DNA of 64,000 nucleotides from contig CACBXW010000003.1 of NCBI GenBank assembly GCA_902543295.1, positions 62,001-126,000 on the forward strand, given 5' to 3'. This document shows, in pieces, positions 13,382 through 24,834 of the stretch. The stretch's first letter is position 1; each line of letters starts with the position of its first letter. The position numbers and the translations under genes are program-made. This DNA is from an uncultured Pelagibacteraceae bacterium (lineage in GTDB: Bacteria > Pseudomonadota > Alphaproteobacteria > Pelagibacterales > Pelagibacteraceae). Under the pieces are notes generated by a model. The model worked only from the letters and a program-made list of their open reading frames with translations. It did no database searches and had not been told where the DNA came from.

Positions 13382-14779
13382 ATGTCAGAAAAATTTGATG
13401 TTACAGTAATTGGTGGTGGTCCTGGTGGTTATGTTTGTGCAATTAGATTGTCTCAACTTGGACTTAAAACAGCATGCATAGAGTCTAGAGGATCTCTAGG
13501 AGGGACATGTTTAAATATTGGATGCATCCCATCAAAAAGTTTACTTAATTTATCTGAAAAGTTTCACAGTGCTAAAAATTTTGAAAAAATTGGAATCGAG
13601 ACTGGAGAAATAAAACTCAATTTAGATAAAATGATGAAAAATAAAGACAAAGCTGTAACAGTTTTGACTAAAGGAGTTGAATTTTTATTCAAAAAAAACA
13701 AGGTCACTTATTTTAAAGGCAAAGGTTCATTTGAGAACGAGAATTCAATAAAAATTGAAGGTTTGGAAGGCACTAAAATAATTCAAACTGATAAAACAAT
13801 AATCAGCACAGGATCAGAGCCAGTTTCATTGCCTGGAGTAGATTTTGATGAAGAGAGAATTCTTTCTTCAACTGGAGCCCTATCTATTCCCAAACTCCCA
13901 AATAAAATGATTGTTGTTGGTGGAGGATATATAGGGTTGGAAATGGGATCAGTTTGGTCAAGACTTGGCACTGAAGTCACAGTCGTTGAATTTTTAGATC
14001 ATATTACTCCTGGAATGGATCGAGATATTTCAAATGAATTTATGAAAATATTAAAGAAACAAGGTATAAAATTCAACCTTAATACTAAAGTTGATAAAAT
14101 AACTAAAAACTCTAACGGTGTGACGGTTGAGACTTCACAAAATGATGGCCAAAAAGTTAAACATGATGTTGATGTTGTTTTAATTTCTGTAGGAAGAAGA
14201 CCTTATACTAAAAACTTAAATTTAGATAAAGTTGGTGTAAAGTTAGATGAAAAAGGAAGAGTTAAAGTAAATAAAAATTTTGAAACGAATGTTAAAAATA
14301 TTTATGCAATAGGTGATGTTATTGATGGCCCAATGTTAGCCCATAAAGCTGAAGAGGAAGGAATTGCTGTTGCAGAATTAATAGCAGGTCAATCAGGTCA
14401 TGTTAATTATGATATTATTCCTGGAGTTGTTTATACATCTCCCGAAGTCGCTTATGTTGGCAAAAGCGAAGAGCAATTAAAAAAAGAAAACATAGGGTAC
14501 AAAATTGGTAAATTTCCTTTTATGGCAAATTCAAGAGCCAAAGCAATTGATGAGCCAGAGGGTTTTGTAAAAATTTTGGCTGACCAATCAACTGATAAAG
14601 TGCTTGGTGTACATATTATTGGTCCTCATGCAGGAGAAATGATAGCTGAGATGGCTGTCGCAATGGAATTTGGAGCTAGTTCCGAAGATATTGCAAGAAC
14701 ATGTCACGCACACCCAACATTTTCTGAAGCTATAAAAGAAGCAGCATTATCAGTAGATAAAAGACAAATTCACTCTTAA
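13382..14779 (+). CDS. lpdA: Dihydrolipoamide dehydrogenase E3 component
   Basis: Flavoprotein that reoxidises the lipoyl arm of the complex, 465 residues. The FAD loop GGGPGGYVCA is at 11-20. The redox disulfide is C43/C48 in GGTCLNIGCIPSKSLL. The NAD-binding loop is VVGGGYIGLEMGSVW, and the catalytic His-Glu pair is in HAHPTFSEA near the C-terminus. It ends the TCA block, 3 bases from the convergent methyltransferase gene. The enzyme may also serve the pyruvate dehydrogenase or glycine cleavage complexes. Confidence 0.98.
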   Translation: MSEKFDVTVIGGGPGGYVCAIRLSQLGLKTACIESRGSLGGTCLNIGCIPSKSLLNLSEKFHSAKNFEKIGIETGEIKLNLDKMMKNKDKAVTVLTKGVEFLFKKNKVTYFKGKGSFENENSIKIEGLEGTKIIQTDKTIISTGSEPVSLPGVDFDEERILSSTGALSIPKLPNKMIVVGGGYIGLEMGSVWSRLGTEVTVVEFLDHITPGMDRDISNEFMKILKKQGIKFNLNTKVDKITKNSNGVTVETSQNDGQKVKHDVDVVLISVGRRPYTKNLNLDKVGVKLDEKGRVKVNKNFETNVKNIYAIGDVIDGPMLAHKAEEEGIAVAELIAGQSGHVNYDIIPGVVYTSPEVAYVGKSEEQLKKENIGYKIGKFPFMANSRAKAIDEPEGFVKILADQSTDKVLGVHIIGPHAGEMIAEMAVAMEFGASSEDIARTCHAHPTFSEAIKEAALSVDKRQIHS

Positions 14780-14782
14780 TAA

Positions 14783-15427
14783 TTATTTTTCTACATTCAA
14801 TAAAGCAAATCTTTTAAATTTTTCTTCAAGTTTTATTTTATTATTATTTGCAAAGTCTTTTATTGCTTTTTCAACACTTTCAATTTTTGTAATACCTGCA
14901 AAATCATCACAAACAATTCTAGAATTATTTTTCATGTTGTCATAAAGTTTCTGTAAATCACTTAAAACTGTATCGTAACTATGGCCTCCATCTAAAAATA
15001 CGAAATCAATTTCATTTAAAGGAACTTTTTCTAAAGTCACCCTTGTGTCTCCTTCTATTAGCTCAATATTTTGCGAAAATTTCTTTAAAAAATTTTGAAC
15101 AGATATCTTTGAATTTAAATTTTCTTTTTTTATGAAATTATAATAGATAGTTTTAAGTGGATTCGAAAACTTTTGATTTTCAAGAAATTTAGGTTCGATC
15201 TCATCTACACTTGATGTTTTAGTAGATCCAAATAAATCTAATCCGTAATATCTAAAATCACTACCAAAATTTGTCTTTAATAATTCACATATATTTCTTG
15301 ATGTAACACCACAAAAAACACCGATTTCTAATACATTTTTTGGCTTGTATTCCTCAACTAAACTCAAAAAATTATCCCCATAAGGTTTTTTTAAACCTGA
15401 TTTTCTCCAGTAATAATTATATTTCAT
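14783..15427 (-). CDS. Class I SAM-dependent methyltransferase (Methyltransf_24-like)
   Basis: A 214-residue protein with a SAM-binding motif I, KNVLEIGVFCGVTSRNI (about 34-50), and a second acidic motif, DFVFLDGGHSYDTVLSDL. This pattern is typical of the Methyltransf_24/CmcI-like group, which methylates small molecules or sugars. The substrate cannot be told from sequence. It is a lone minus-strand gene between lpd and priA, with only 51 bp separating its start from the divergent priA start. Confidence 0.75.
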   Translation of the reverse strand: MKYNYYWRKSGLKKPYGDNFLSLVEEYKPKNVLEIGVFCGVTSRNICELLKTNFGSDFRYYGLDLFGSTKTSSVDEIEPKFLENQKFSNPLKTIYYNFIKKENLNSKISVQNFLKKFSQNIELIEGDTRVTLEKVPLNEIDFVFLDGGHSYDTVLSDLQKLYDNMKNNSRIVCDDFAGITKIESVEKAIKDFANNNKIKLEEKFKRFALLNVEK

Positions 15428-15478
15428 TTGATCTATTTATATATTTTTAAGATATAAAAAAACTAAAATTAAATATTT

Positions 15479-17434
15479 ATGAAATATCCAGTTTTGTTGC
15501 CAAATATATTTGATTATCCTTTTACCTATGAAAGTAATATTAAATTAAAAGCAGGAGATTATGTAAAAGTTCCATTTGGTAAAAAAAATATTATTGGTGT
15601 AATTTGGGATTTTTTTGAAGAAAAGAATAATAAGGAATTTAAATTAAAATCTATAATTGAAAAAATTCAAATTGAACCACTAAGTAAAAAGACAATGAAT
15701 TTTCTAAAGTGGTTTTCTAATTACAATCTTGTACCCCTAGGAATGTGTTTAAAACTACATTTGATTAATGACGAAAATTTAAAAATAAAAAATGACAGCG
15801 ATCTATTAAAATATGATCTATCAAGCAAAAAAGAAAGATATCAACTTTCTGAAGAGCAAGATAAGGCTTATAAAGAGTTATCTAAAAATGATAGCAGTTT
15901 TAGAGTTCATTTACTGCAAGGTACAACCGGTTCAGGAAAAACAATAGTTTATTTTAAAGCTATTGAAAAAATTATAAATATAGGATTTCAAGCTCTAATT
16001 TTATTACCAGAAATAGGACTAACAAATGAATTTGAAAAAAAATTTAAATCTTATTTTGGATTTGAAGCTGCAGTTTGGCATTCAAAAGTCAGCCCAAAAA
16101 AAAGAAAAATTATATGGAATGGATTATCAGCAGGAAAAATTAAAGTAGTACTAGGAGCAAGATCATCCTTATTTCTGCCATTCAAAAAATTAGGTTTGAT
16201 AACTGTAGATGAAGAGCACGATCAATCTTATAAACAAGATGAAGGAATTATCTATAATGCAAGAGATATGGCAATATCAAGAGCTAAACACGAAAATATT
16301 CCAATAAATTTAGTAACTGCAGTTCCATCAATCGAAACATATGAAAATATTAAAATTAAAAAATATAATTACTCAAGATTGCTTAATCGATATAAGGGTG
16401 CAAATTTACCTAAACACCATGTTATCGATCTTTATCAAAATCAACTAGCGACCAAAAGTTCTATATCTCTCAAAACTCTTGAAAAAGTAAAAGAACATTT
16501 AAATAAAAAAGATCAAGTTCTCTTTTTCATAAATAGAAGAGGTTTTGCACCCTATGTTTTATGTAAAAAATGTTTAAATGTTTTTACATGCCCAAGGTGT
16601 TCTATAAATTTAGTATTTCACAAAAATAAAAAAATTCTTTTGTGTCATTACTGTGGATATAATTCAAAATTAAATAGAGATTGTAAAAAAGGAAATGTTT
16701 GTGAGTTTGTATTTAGTGGACCTGGGGTAGAAAAAATTGCAGAGGAAGTTAAAAACCTTTTTCCTAATAAAAAAACAATAATTTTTTCTAGCGACACAAT
16801 GAATAAAGCATCTGGCAAAGATAAATTGAATAAAATTATATCTGGTGAAATAGATATTCTTGTAGGCACTCAGTTAATATCAAAAGGATTTCACTTTCCA
16901 AAATTGAATTGTATTGTTGTATTAGACATTGATTTAACTTCTCAAGGACATGATCTTAGGAGCACTGAAAAAAATTTACAACTTTACCATCAGTTATCGG
17001 GAAGAGCAGGTAGAACCGGAAAACCAGCTAATATTTATTTCCAAACATACAACTTAAAACCAGAAGTTATAAATCAAATTACAAATGAAGATCCTTTTAA
17101 ATTTTTAGAAAATGAATTAAATTTAAGAAAGAGGAATAATTTACCACCCTACGAAAGATTTATTGCTTTAATTTTATCTTCATCAAATGAAAAAAAACTT
17201 GATATAGATGCTTTAAAACTTAAAAATATTTTATCAAAATCTATAGATGCAAAAATTTTAGGACCAGTAAACGCTCCAATATATAGAATTAATCAAAAAT
17301 TCAGAAATAGACTATTAATAAGGACAAAAAAAACATCTAGTGTTCAGAAAAAATTGAAAGATGTATTGAAAGATTTTCAACTCTCCAAAGGAATGAAACT
17401 TTCAGTTGATGTTGACCCTATCAGCTTCAATTAG
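15479..17434 (+). CDS. priA: Primosomal helicase PriA (N'), shortened
   Basis: Restarts collapsed replication forks. The N-terminal 3'-DNA-binding domain is present (YPVLLPNIFDYPF...VKVPFGKK, 1-95). The helicase core has Walker A GTTGSGKT (148-155) and DEEH (244-247). Zinc-binding cysteines are C362/C365, C371/C374, C389/C392 and C402/C408; the last pair is spaced C-x5-C rather than the usual C-x2-C. Only about 30 residues separate the N-terminal domain from the helicase core, where E. coli PriA has about 90 holding a winged helix. At 651 residues it is correspondingly shorter than the 732 of E. coli. Confidence 0.95.
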   Translation: MKYPVLLPNIFDYPFTYESNIKLKAGDYVKVPFGKKNIIGVIWDFFEEKNNKEFKLKSIIEKIQIEPLSKKTMNFLKWFSNYNLVPLGMCLKLHLINDENLKIKNDSDLLKYDLSSKKERYQLSEEQDKAYKELSKNDSSFRVHLLQGTTGSGKTIVYFKAIEKIINIGFQALILLPEIGLTNEFEKKFKSYFGFEAAVWHSKVSPKKRKIIWNGLSAGKIKVVLGARSSLFLPFKKLGLITVDEEHDQSYKQDEGIIYNARDMAISRAKHENIPINLVTAVPSIETYENIKIKKYNYSRLLNRYKGANLPKHHVIDLYQNQLATKSSISLKTLEKVKEHLNKKDQVLFFINRRGFAPYVLCKKCLNVFTCPRCSINLVFHKNKKILLCHYCGYNSKLNRDCKKGNVCEFVFSGPGVEKIAEEVKNLFPNKKTIIFSSDTMNKASGKDKLNKIISGEIDILVGTQLISKGFHFPKLNCIVVLDIDLTSQGHDLRSTEKNLQLYHQLSGRAGRTGKPANIYFQTYNLKPEVINQITNEDPFKFLENELNLRKRNNLPPYERFIALILSSSNEKKLDIDALKLKNILSKSIDAKILGPVNAPIYRINQKFRNRLLIRTKKTSSVQKKLKDVLKDFQLSKGMKLSVDVDPISFN

Positions 17435-17536
17435 CCCATTAAATCTTACCATTTTTCACAATCTGAGCCTTGAAGACTGATAATTCGTATGTTATCTAAG
17501 CGAAATTTTAAACATCTTCACAATTGAGAGTATAAA

Positions 17537-18091
17537 TTGAGCGAAAATAAAATATCAATAACTTCTAACAACAGTTATGCTCAAGCATTATTTGAGCTGG
17601 CTAACGAAGATAAATCTCTGGTAAAAATAGAGGAACAAGTCGTTGCAATAAGTAAGCTCATAAATGAAAGTGAAGAATTTAGATATTTAATCAAAAACCC
17701 CACGACAAGCATTAAGGATTTAACTAGAGTTATTGAAACAATTTCTGAAAAAAATAATTTTGATAATCTTTTAAAAAGATTTCTAGTTTTTTTAATTCAA
17801 AAAAGAAGATTTTTTTATTTAGAAAAAGTATTAAGTGACTTTATAGAGGTATGTTCGAAAGCTAGAGGTGAAATAAAAGCTGAGCTTTTTTCAGCTAAAG
17901 AACTTAATGAAACAGATATTTCTAAAATTAAAGAAGAGCTATCTCAAAACTTTGGAGCAAAGATACAGTTAAATTATAAATTTGACCCAAGTTTAATTGG
18001 TGGCTTGGTATTAAAAGTGGGAAGTACAATGGTAGATAATTCTATTAAAAATAAACTGCAACAAATTCAAAAACAAATGATAGAGGCATAA
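17537..18091 (+). CDS. atpH: ATP synthase F1 delta subunit
   Basis: Stalk subunit joining F1 to the b subunits, 184 residues. It has the family pattern NSYAQALFELA near the start and SLIGGLVLKVGSTMVDNSIKNKLQQI at the C-terminus. I use the TTG at 17537 because no ATG or GTG lies in frame upstream of the conserved SYAQALFE segment; a GAGAG purine run is about 7 bases before it. It is first in the F1-only operon, with the F0 genes presumably elsewhere as is usual in alphaproteobacteria. It is adjacent to atpA with no gap. Confidence 0.94.
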   Translation: MSENKISITSNNSYAQALFELANEDKSLVKIEEQVVAISKLINESEEFRYLIKNPTTSIKDLTRVIETISEKNNFDNLLKRFLVFLIQKRRFFYLEKVLSDFIEVCSKARGEIKAELFSAKELNETDISKIKEELSQNFGAKIQLNYKFDPSLIGGLVLKVGSTMVDNSIKNKLQQIQKQMIEA

Positions 18092-19612
18092 ATGGAAATA
18101 AATCCTTCAGAAGTAACAAAAATATTAAAAGAACAGATAAAAAAACTTGGCGATAGAGCTGAGGTTTCAGAGGTCGGACAAGTATTATCTGTTGGAGATG
18201 GAATTGCAAGAATTTATGGCTTGGATAATGTTCAAGCAGGAGAAATGGTTGAGTTTTCTGATGGCTCTAAAGGAATGGCATTAAACTTAGAGAGTGACAA
18301 CGTTGGTGTTGTTATATTTGGCGATGATAGAGAAATTAAAGAGGGTGATACTGTAAAAAGAACTGGTGCGATTGTTGATGTACCAGTTGGAAAACAACTT
18401 TTAGGAAGAGTTGTTGATGGATTAGGAAATCCAATTGATGGAAAAGGAGCTTTAGATAAAAGTTTAGAAAGAAAAAGAGTTGAAGTTAAAGCTCCAGGAA
18501 TTATTCCACGACAATCAGTTGGAGAACCAATGCAAACAGGTTTAAAAGCAATTGATAGCTTAATTCCTGTTGGAAGAGGGCAAAGAGAACTTATAATTGG
18601 AGATCGTCAAACTGGTAAAACCGCAGTAGCTATCGATACAATTATCAATCAAAAGAAAATTAATGAGTCAGACGACGAAAGTAAAAAACTTTATTGTATA
18701 TATGTTGCAATTGGACAAAAAAGATCAACTGTTGCTCAGATTGTAAAAACTTTAGAGGACGCTGGCGCAATGGAATATACGACTATAGTTTCCGCAACAG
18801 CCTCAGACTCTGCGCCTCTTCAGTTTTTAGCTCCTTACACAGGATGTACTATGGGAGAATATTTTAGAGATAATGGAATGCATGCTTTAATTATTTACGA
18901 TGATTTATCTAAGCAAGCAGTCGCATATAGACAAATGTCATTATTATTAAGAAGACCACCGGGGCGTGAAGCATACCCAGGAGATGTGTTTTATTTACAT
19001 AGTAGATTATTAGAAAGAGCTGCTAAATTAAGTGATGAAAATGGCGGAGGTTCTTTAACTGCGCTACCAATTATTGAAACACAAGCAGGCGATGTCTCTG
19101 CATACATTCCAACAAATGTAATATCTATTACAGACGGGCAAATATTTTTAGAAACTGAACTATTCAATCAAGGAATTAGACCAGCAGTAAACGTTGGATT
19201 ATCCGTATCTAGAGTTGGATCAGCTGCACAAACTAAAGCTATGAAATCTGTGGCTGGATCAATTAAATTAGAATTAGCTCAATACAGAGAAATGGCAGCT
19301 TTTGCTCAATTTGGATCTGATTTAGATGCATCTACACAAAAACTTTTAAATAGAGGTTCGAAGTTAACTGAACTTTTAAAACAAGGACAGTATTCTCCCA
19401 TGACAGTTGCAGAACAAGTTATATCAATTTTCTGTGGCGTAAAAGGTTATTTGGATGATATTGAACTTAAAGATGTAGCAGACTTTGAAAATAAAGTTCT
19501 ACAAAAGTGTAAATCTGATAAGCCTGAGATTATGGAGTCTATTGCCAAAACTGGGAAGATTGAGGAAGACATTGAAAAACAATTAGTAGAATTAATTAAA
19601 GGAATTAAATAA
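18092..19612 (+). CDS. atpA: ATP synthase F1 alpha subunit
   Basis: Regulatory nucleotide-binding subunit of F1, 506 residues. Walker A GDRQTGKT is at 170-177. The family signature [17 protein letters not shown] follows in the C-terminal half, and the beta-barrel domain ([14 protein letters not shown]) is near 31-44. It pairs with AtpD to form the catalytic hexamer that makes ATP from the proton gradient. Full length and standard, with a 6-base gap to atpG. Confidence 0.99.
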   Translation: MEINPSEVTKILKEQIKKLGDRAEVSEVGQVLSVGDGIARIYGLDNVQAGEMVEFSDGSKGMALNLESDNVGVVIFGDDREIKEGDTVKRTGAIVDVPVGKQLLGRVVDGLGNPIDGKGALDKSLERKRVEVKAPGIIPRQSVGEPMQTGLKAIDSLIPVGRGQRELIIGDRQTGKTAVAIDTIINQKKINESDDESKKLYCIYVAIGQKRSTVAQIVKTLEDAGAMEYTTIVSATASDSAPLQFLAPYTGCTMGEYFRDNGMHALIIYDDLSKQAVAYRQMSLLLRRPPGREAYPGDVFYLHSRLLERAAKLSDENGGGSLTALPIIETQAGDVSAYIPTNVISITDGQIFLETELFNQGIRPAVNVGLSVSRVGSAAQTKAMKSVAGSIKLELAQYREMAAFAQFGSDLDASTQKLLNRGSKLTELLKQGQYSPMTVAEQVISIFCGVKGYLDDIELKDVADFENKVLQKCKSDKPEIMESIAKTGKIEEDIEKQLVELIKGIK

Positions 19613-19618
19613 TCATAA

Positions 19619-21923
<2,305 letters not shown>

Positions 21924-21924
<1 letters not shown>

Positions 21925-22322
21925 TGAGTAATCTCTTTAATATAGATATTGTAAATCCAGAACAATCTTTTCTTTCTAAAGATAATGTATTTGAAGTTGT
22001 AATTCCCGCTGTAGAAGGAGAGATTGGTATTCTTAAAGACCATATTCCAATTATCTCTTTTTTAAAACCAGGTATAATTAGAGTATTCTCTGAGTCTGAG
22101 GAACAAAATTTCTATGTTGAAGATGGTATTGTCGAATTTAAAGATAATACGTTATCTGTATTAACTAGCTCAATTTTTGATTTAAAAGATGCTGATAAAA
22201 ATTTTGTATCTGAGTCGATAAGCAGCGCTGAAGCAGAATTATCAAAAGATAATATCGATGATCAAAAAAGATTTCTTTTAAATCAGAAAGTCGAAGTTCT
22301 AAAATCTATAAGTATTAATTAA
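21924..22322 (+). CDS. atpC: ATP synthase F1 epsilon subunit
   Basis: Rotor subunit that seats gamma on the c ring and can inhibit ATP hydrolysis, 132 residues. The N-terminal beta-sandwich shows VIPAVEGEIGILKDHIPIIS and VEDGIVEFKDNTLSVL, followed by a short C-terminal helical hairpin. It is last in the atpHAGDC operon. Its final 8 bases overlap the 3' end of the convergent rppH gene, so no terminator hairpin lies between them. Confidence 0.96.
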
Positions 22323-22791
22323 CTACTTTTTCTAGTTCTTTTTGAATTTCTCGGTAAACATGAAGTTTAAAATCTACAACTTTAGTTGTTAAATCTTTAA
22401 TATCTATCCATTTCCAATCTAAAAATTCAGGATGTTTAGTTTTAATGTTAATTTCATTTTCCTCTCCATTAAACTTTACAATAAACCACTTTTGCTTTTG
22501 GCCTTTATATTTTCCCTTCCAAATAATTCCTAAGAGGCGATCAGGAAGATCATAAGTTGTGTATTTGCTTATTTCTTTAACTAGTTCTACTGACTTTATG
22601 CTTGTTTCTTCTTTAAGTTCCCTCAACGCTGCATCAAAATAATTTTCACCTTCATCTATACCGCCTTGAGGCATCTGCCAAAAATCAGCAGGATTATCAA
22701 TTCTTTTTGCTACAAATATCTTATTCTCTTTATTTAAGACTGCGATACCAACACCATTTCTTAATGGAAGTTTTTGAAATTTTTCTTTCAT
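22315..22791 (-). CDS. rppH: RNA pyrophosphohydrolase (Nudix)
   Basis: Removes pyrophosphate from mRNA 5' ends to start decay, 158 residues. It has the family N-terminus LPLRNGVGIAVLN and QMPQGGIDEGE. The Nudix box runs from G43 through RELKEE (57-62); the usual glycine after EE-x is serine (EETSI). The C-terminal EFLDWKW and VYREIQKELE match RppH/IalA proteins. It is the last gene of the long rplU operon. A diadenosine-polyphosphate hydrolase role is the known alternative for this subfamily. Confidence 0.9.
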   Translation of the reverse strand: MKEKFQKLPLRNGVGIAVLNKENKIFVAKRIDNPADFWQMPQGGIDEGENYFDAALRELKEETSIKSVELVKEISKYTTYDLPDRLLGIIWKGKYKGQKQKWFIVKFNGEENEINIKTKHPEFLDWKWIDIKDLTTKVVDFKLHVYREIQKELEKVVN

Positions 22792-22793
22792 TC

Positions 22794-23927
22794 TTAACCA
22801 TTTAATAATTTAAGAGCAAATTCCAACTGGTTATCAGTATCTGTATTAATTCTAAATTCATCTGAACCTTCAGCAATAACTATATCTGGATTTACACCTA
22901 CTCTTGAAATTGATTTACCTGATGGGAGATAATATTTAGAAACAGTAAGTCTTATGGCACCTTCATTTTCTAAAGGAATAATTGACTGAACTGACCCTTT
23001 TCCATATGTACTCTCTCCTACTAATATTGCTCTTTTATGATCTTGTAGTGCTCCTGCAACAATTTCAGATGCTGATGCAGACCCATAATTAATCAAAATA
23101 ACCATTGTTTCTCCATCAATAATATCTCCTTTTTTTGCAAACCATTTCCTATTTTCATACTTTCTTTTACTTTTTGTTGAAACTATTTCTCCATTTTCTA
23201 AAAAATAATCTGAAATCTTTATTGCTTGAGATAACAATCCACCAGGATTATTTCTTAAATCTAATATGTAATTTTTAATATTCTTATTTTTCTTAAATTC
23301 TTTAATTTTATTTTTTATTTGTTTACTACTATTTTCATTGAATGATGTTAATCTTATATAAGCTGTCTGATCATCTTTTATTTCAGACTTTACAGATGCA
23401 ACTTGTATAATTTCTCTTGTAATTGTAAATATAAGTGCTTTTCTTTCTCCCCTTCTTCTAACAGTAATTTCGATATCAGATCCAACTGGGCCTCTCATTA
23501 ATTCTACAGCTTCAGAAAGAGTTTTTCCTTGAACTTGAACATCATCAATTTTAACAATATAATCTCCAGCTTTAACGCCAACCTCCTCAGCTGGTGAGTT
23601 ATCAATTGGAGAAATTACTTTTACGACACCAGCCTCCATACTGACTTCAATGCCCAATCCTCCAAATTCTCCGCTAGTCTCAGTTTGCATATTTTTAAAC
23701 GAGTCCGGAGACATATATGCTGAATAGGGATCCAAAGATTGCAAAACACCGTTTATAGCAGCATCCATTGCTTCACTCTGATTTACTTCATCAACATATT
23801 CTTTATTAATTTTATCTAAGACTTCGCTGAATAAATCGATTTTTTTGTAAATATCGTTTTCATTACTAAAAATTGGGTATGTAAATATGAAAAAAAATAA
23901 AGAAGCTATTAAGTATATTTTTTTCAT
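22794..23927 (-). CDS. ctpA: Carboxy-terminal processing protease (S41 family)
   Basis: Periplasmic serine protease, 377 residues. A hydrophobic signal peptide occupies about 1-21, a PDZ domain lies near 85-165 (SGEFGGLGIEV...SPAEEVGVKAGD), and the S41 core follows. The catalytic serine is probably S285 in NYGSASASEI and the lysine K310 in YGKGSVQ. It trims C-termini of envelope proteins. It lies 2 bases upstream of rppH and overlaps rsfS by 4 bases. Confidence 0.95.
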   Translation of the reverse strand: MKKIYLIASLFFFIFTYPIFSNENDIYKKIDLFSEVLDKINKEYVDEVNQSEAMDAAINGVLQSLDPYSAYMSPDSFKNMQTETSGEFGGLGIEVSMEAGVVKVISPIDNSPAEEVGVKAGDYIVKIDDVQVQGKTLSEAVELMRGPVGSDIEITVRRRGERKALIFTITREIIQVASVKSEIKDDQTAYIRLTSFNENSSKQIKNKIKEFKKNKNIKNYILDLRNNPGGLLSQAIKISDYFLENGEIVSTKSKRKYENRKWFAKKGDIIDGETMVILINYGSASASEIVAGALQDHKRAILVGESTYGKGSVQSIIPLENEGAIRLTVSKYYLPSGKSISRVGVNPDIVIAEGSDEFRINTDTDNQLEFALKLLNG

Positions 23928-24274
23928 ATGATCAGTTTTTCTTTAGGAATTAATTCCGACCACATTTTTTCTAACTCGTAAAATTTTCTTTTTTCAGGAT
24001 TAAAAATATGAACTATTAAGTCTATTCCATCTACAAGCTTCCAATCATTGCTATTTTTTCCTTCAATCTTGCAATTATTCACACCATTAATTTTTAATTT
24101 TTCAAAAACTTGTTCAGATAATGCTTGAATATGTCTTGATGATGTACCACTAGCTATAATCATGAAGTCCGCAACTGATGATTTTCCTTCGAGATCTATT
24201 GAAACTATGTCTAAGGCTTTATTAATATCAAGCGTTTTGATTATTTCATCTTTAAGAGCTGATATTTTTTCCAT
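23924..24274 (-). CDS. rsfS: Ribosome silencing factor RsfS
   Basis: Small protein of 116 residues in the RsfS/Iojap family, which binds ribosomal protein L14 and blocks subunit joining under starvation. Family features seen are KALDIVSIDLEGKSSVADFMIIASGTSSRHIQAL and, later, DWKLVDGIDLIVHIFNPEKRKFYELEKMW. Its place next to nadD is the common bacterial arrangement. It overlaps ctpA by 4 bases. Confidence 0.96.
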   Translation of the reverse strand: MEKISALKDEIIKTLDINKALDIVSIDLEGKSSVADFMIIASGTSSRHIQALSEQVFEKLKINGVNNCKIEGKNSNDWKLVDGIDLIVHIFNPEKRKFYELEKMWSELIPKEKLII

Positions 24275-24291
24275 TAATTAAATAAAGAGTA

Positions 24292-24834
24292 TCAAATTTT
24301 TCTTAATTGAGAAGATGAAATATTGACTTTATTAAACTTTATAAATTCAACTGCTTTTTTATTATATTTCTTAAATGATTTAGATCTAAAAGCCTTTGAT
24401 TTGTATCCATTTCTATCAAATACCAATATTTTGCACATTTTAGTTATTGAATTGTACCCTTTCCATTTATGAAAATTTATTAGGTTATCGGCCCCCATTA
24501 AAAAAAATATTTCTGAATGTTTAAATTTTTTTTTTAAATATTTAATTAAATCTACTGTACGATTAGATTTTATTATTTCTTCAAAACATTTAACTTTTAT
24601 AAATTTATTATTTTTATTAATTTTTTTTGCAAAAGCTGTTCTTTTATATAGATCATTTGGATTATTTTTTTTAAATGGATTTTGTTTTGTTATAGCCCAT
24701 ATAACTTGGCTCAAATTATAATTTTTTTTTGCTAATTTAGAAATTCTTACATGACCAACATGCGCTGGATCAAACGATCCACCGAGTACACCAATCTTTT
24801 TATTTTCTAATTTGCCCTGTACCATAAACTTCAT
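24292..24834 (-). CDS. nadD: Nicotinate-nucleotide adenylyltransferase, C-terminally short
   Basis: Makes nicotinic acid adenine dinucleotide in NAD synthesis, 180 residues. The nucleotidyltransferase loop VLGGSFDPAHVGH is near 16-28, FLMGADNLINFHKW in the middle, and ISSSQLRK at the very end. Most NadD proteins continue about 25-30 residues after that motif; here a TGA follows at once and no frame continues it. The start overlaps proA by 35 bases; an alternative ATG at 24825 would reduce this to 26. Family call is firm, the exact start less so. Confidence 0.92.
   Translation of the reverse strand: MKFMVQGKLENKKIGVLGGSFDPAHVGHVRISKLAKKNYNLSQVIWAITKQNPFKKNNPNDLYKRTAFAKKINKNNKFIKVKCFEEIIKSNRTVDLIKYLKKKFKHSEIFFLMGADNLINFHKWKGYNSITKMCKILVFDRNGYKSKAFRSKSFKKYNKKAVEFIKFNKVNISSSQLRKI

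Noticed and set aside
17435-17536. Possible tRNA or small RNA in the priA-atpH gap
   Set aside because: I found no cloverleaf arms, no GTTCGA-like T-loop and no strong hairpin. The segment reads as a leader with no promoter I could place confidently.
22300-22330. Terminator between convergent atpC and rppH
   Set aside because: The genes overlap by 8 bases and no GC-rich stem with a T run is seen. The same applies at the lpd/methyltransferase, yhhQ/aguA and transglycosylase/RND junctions.
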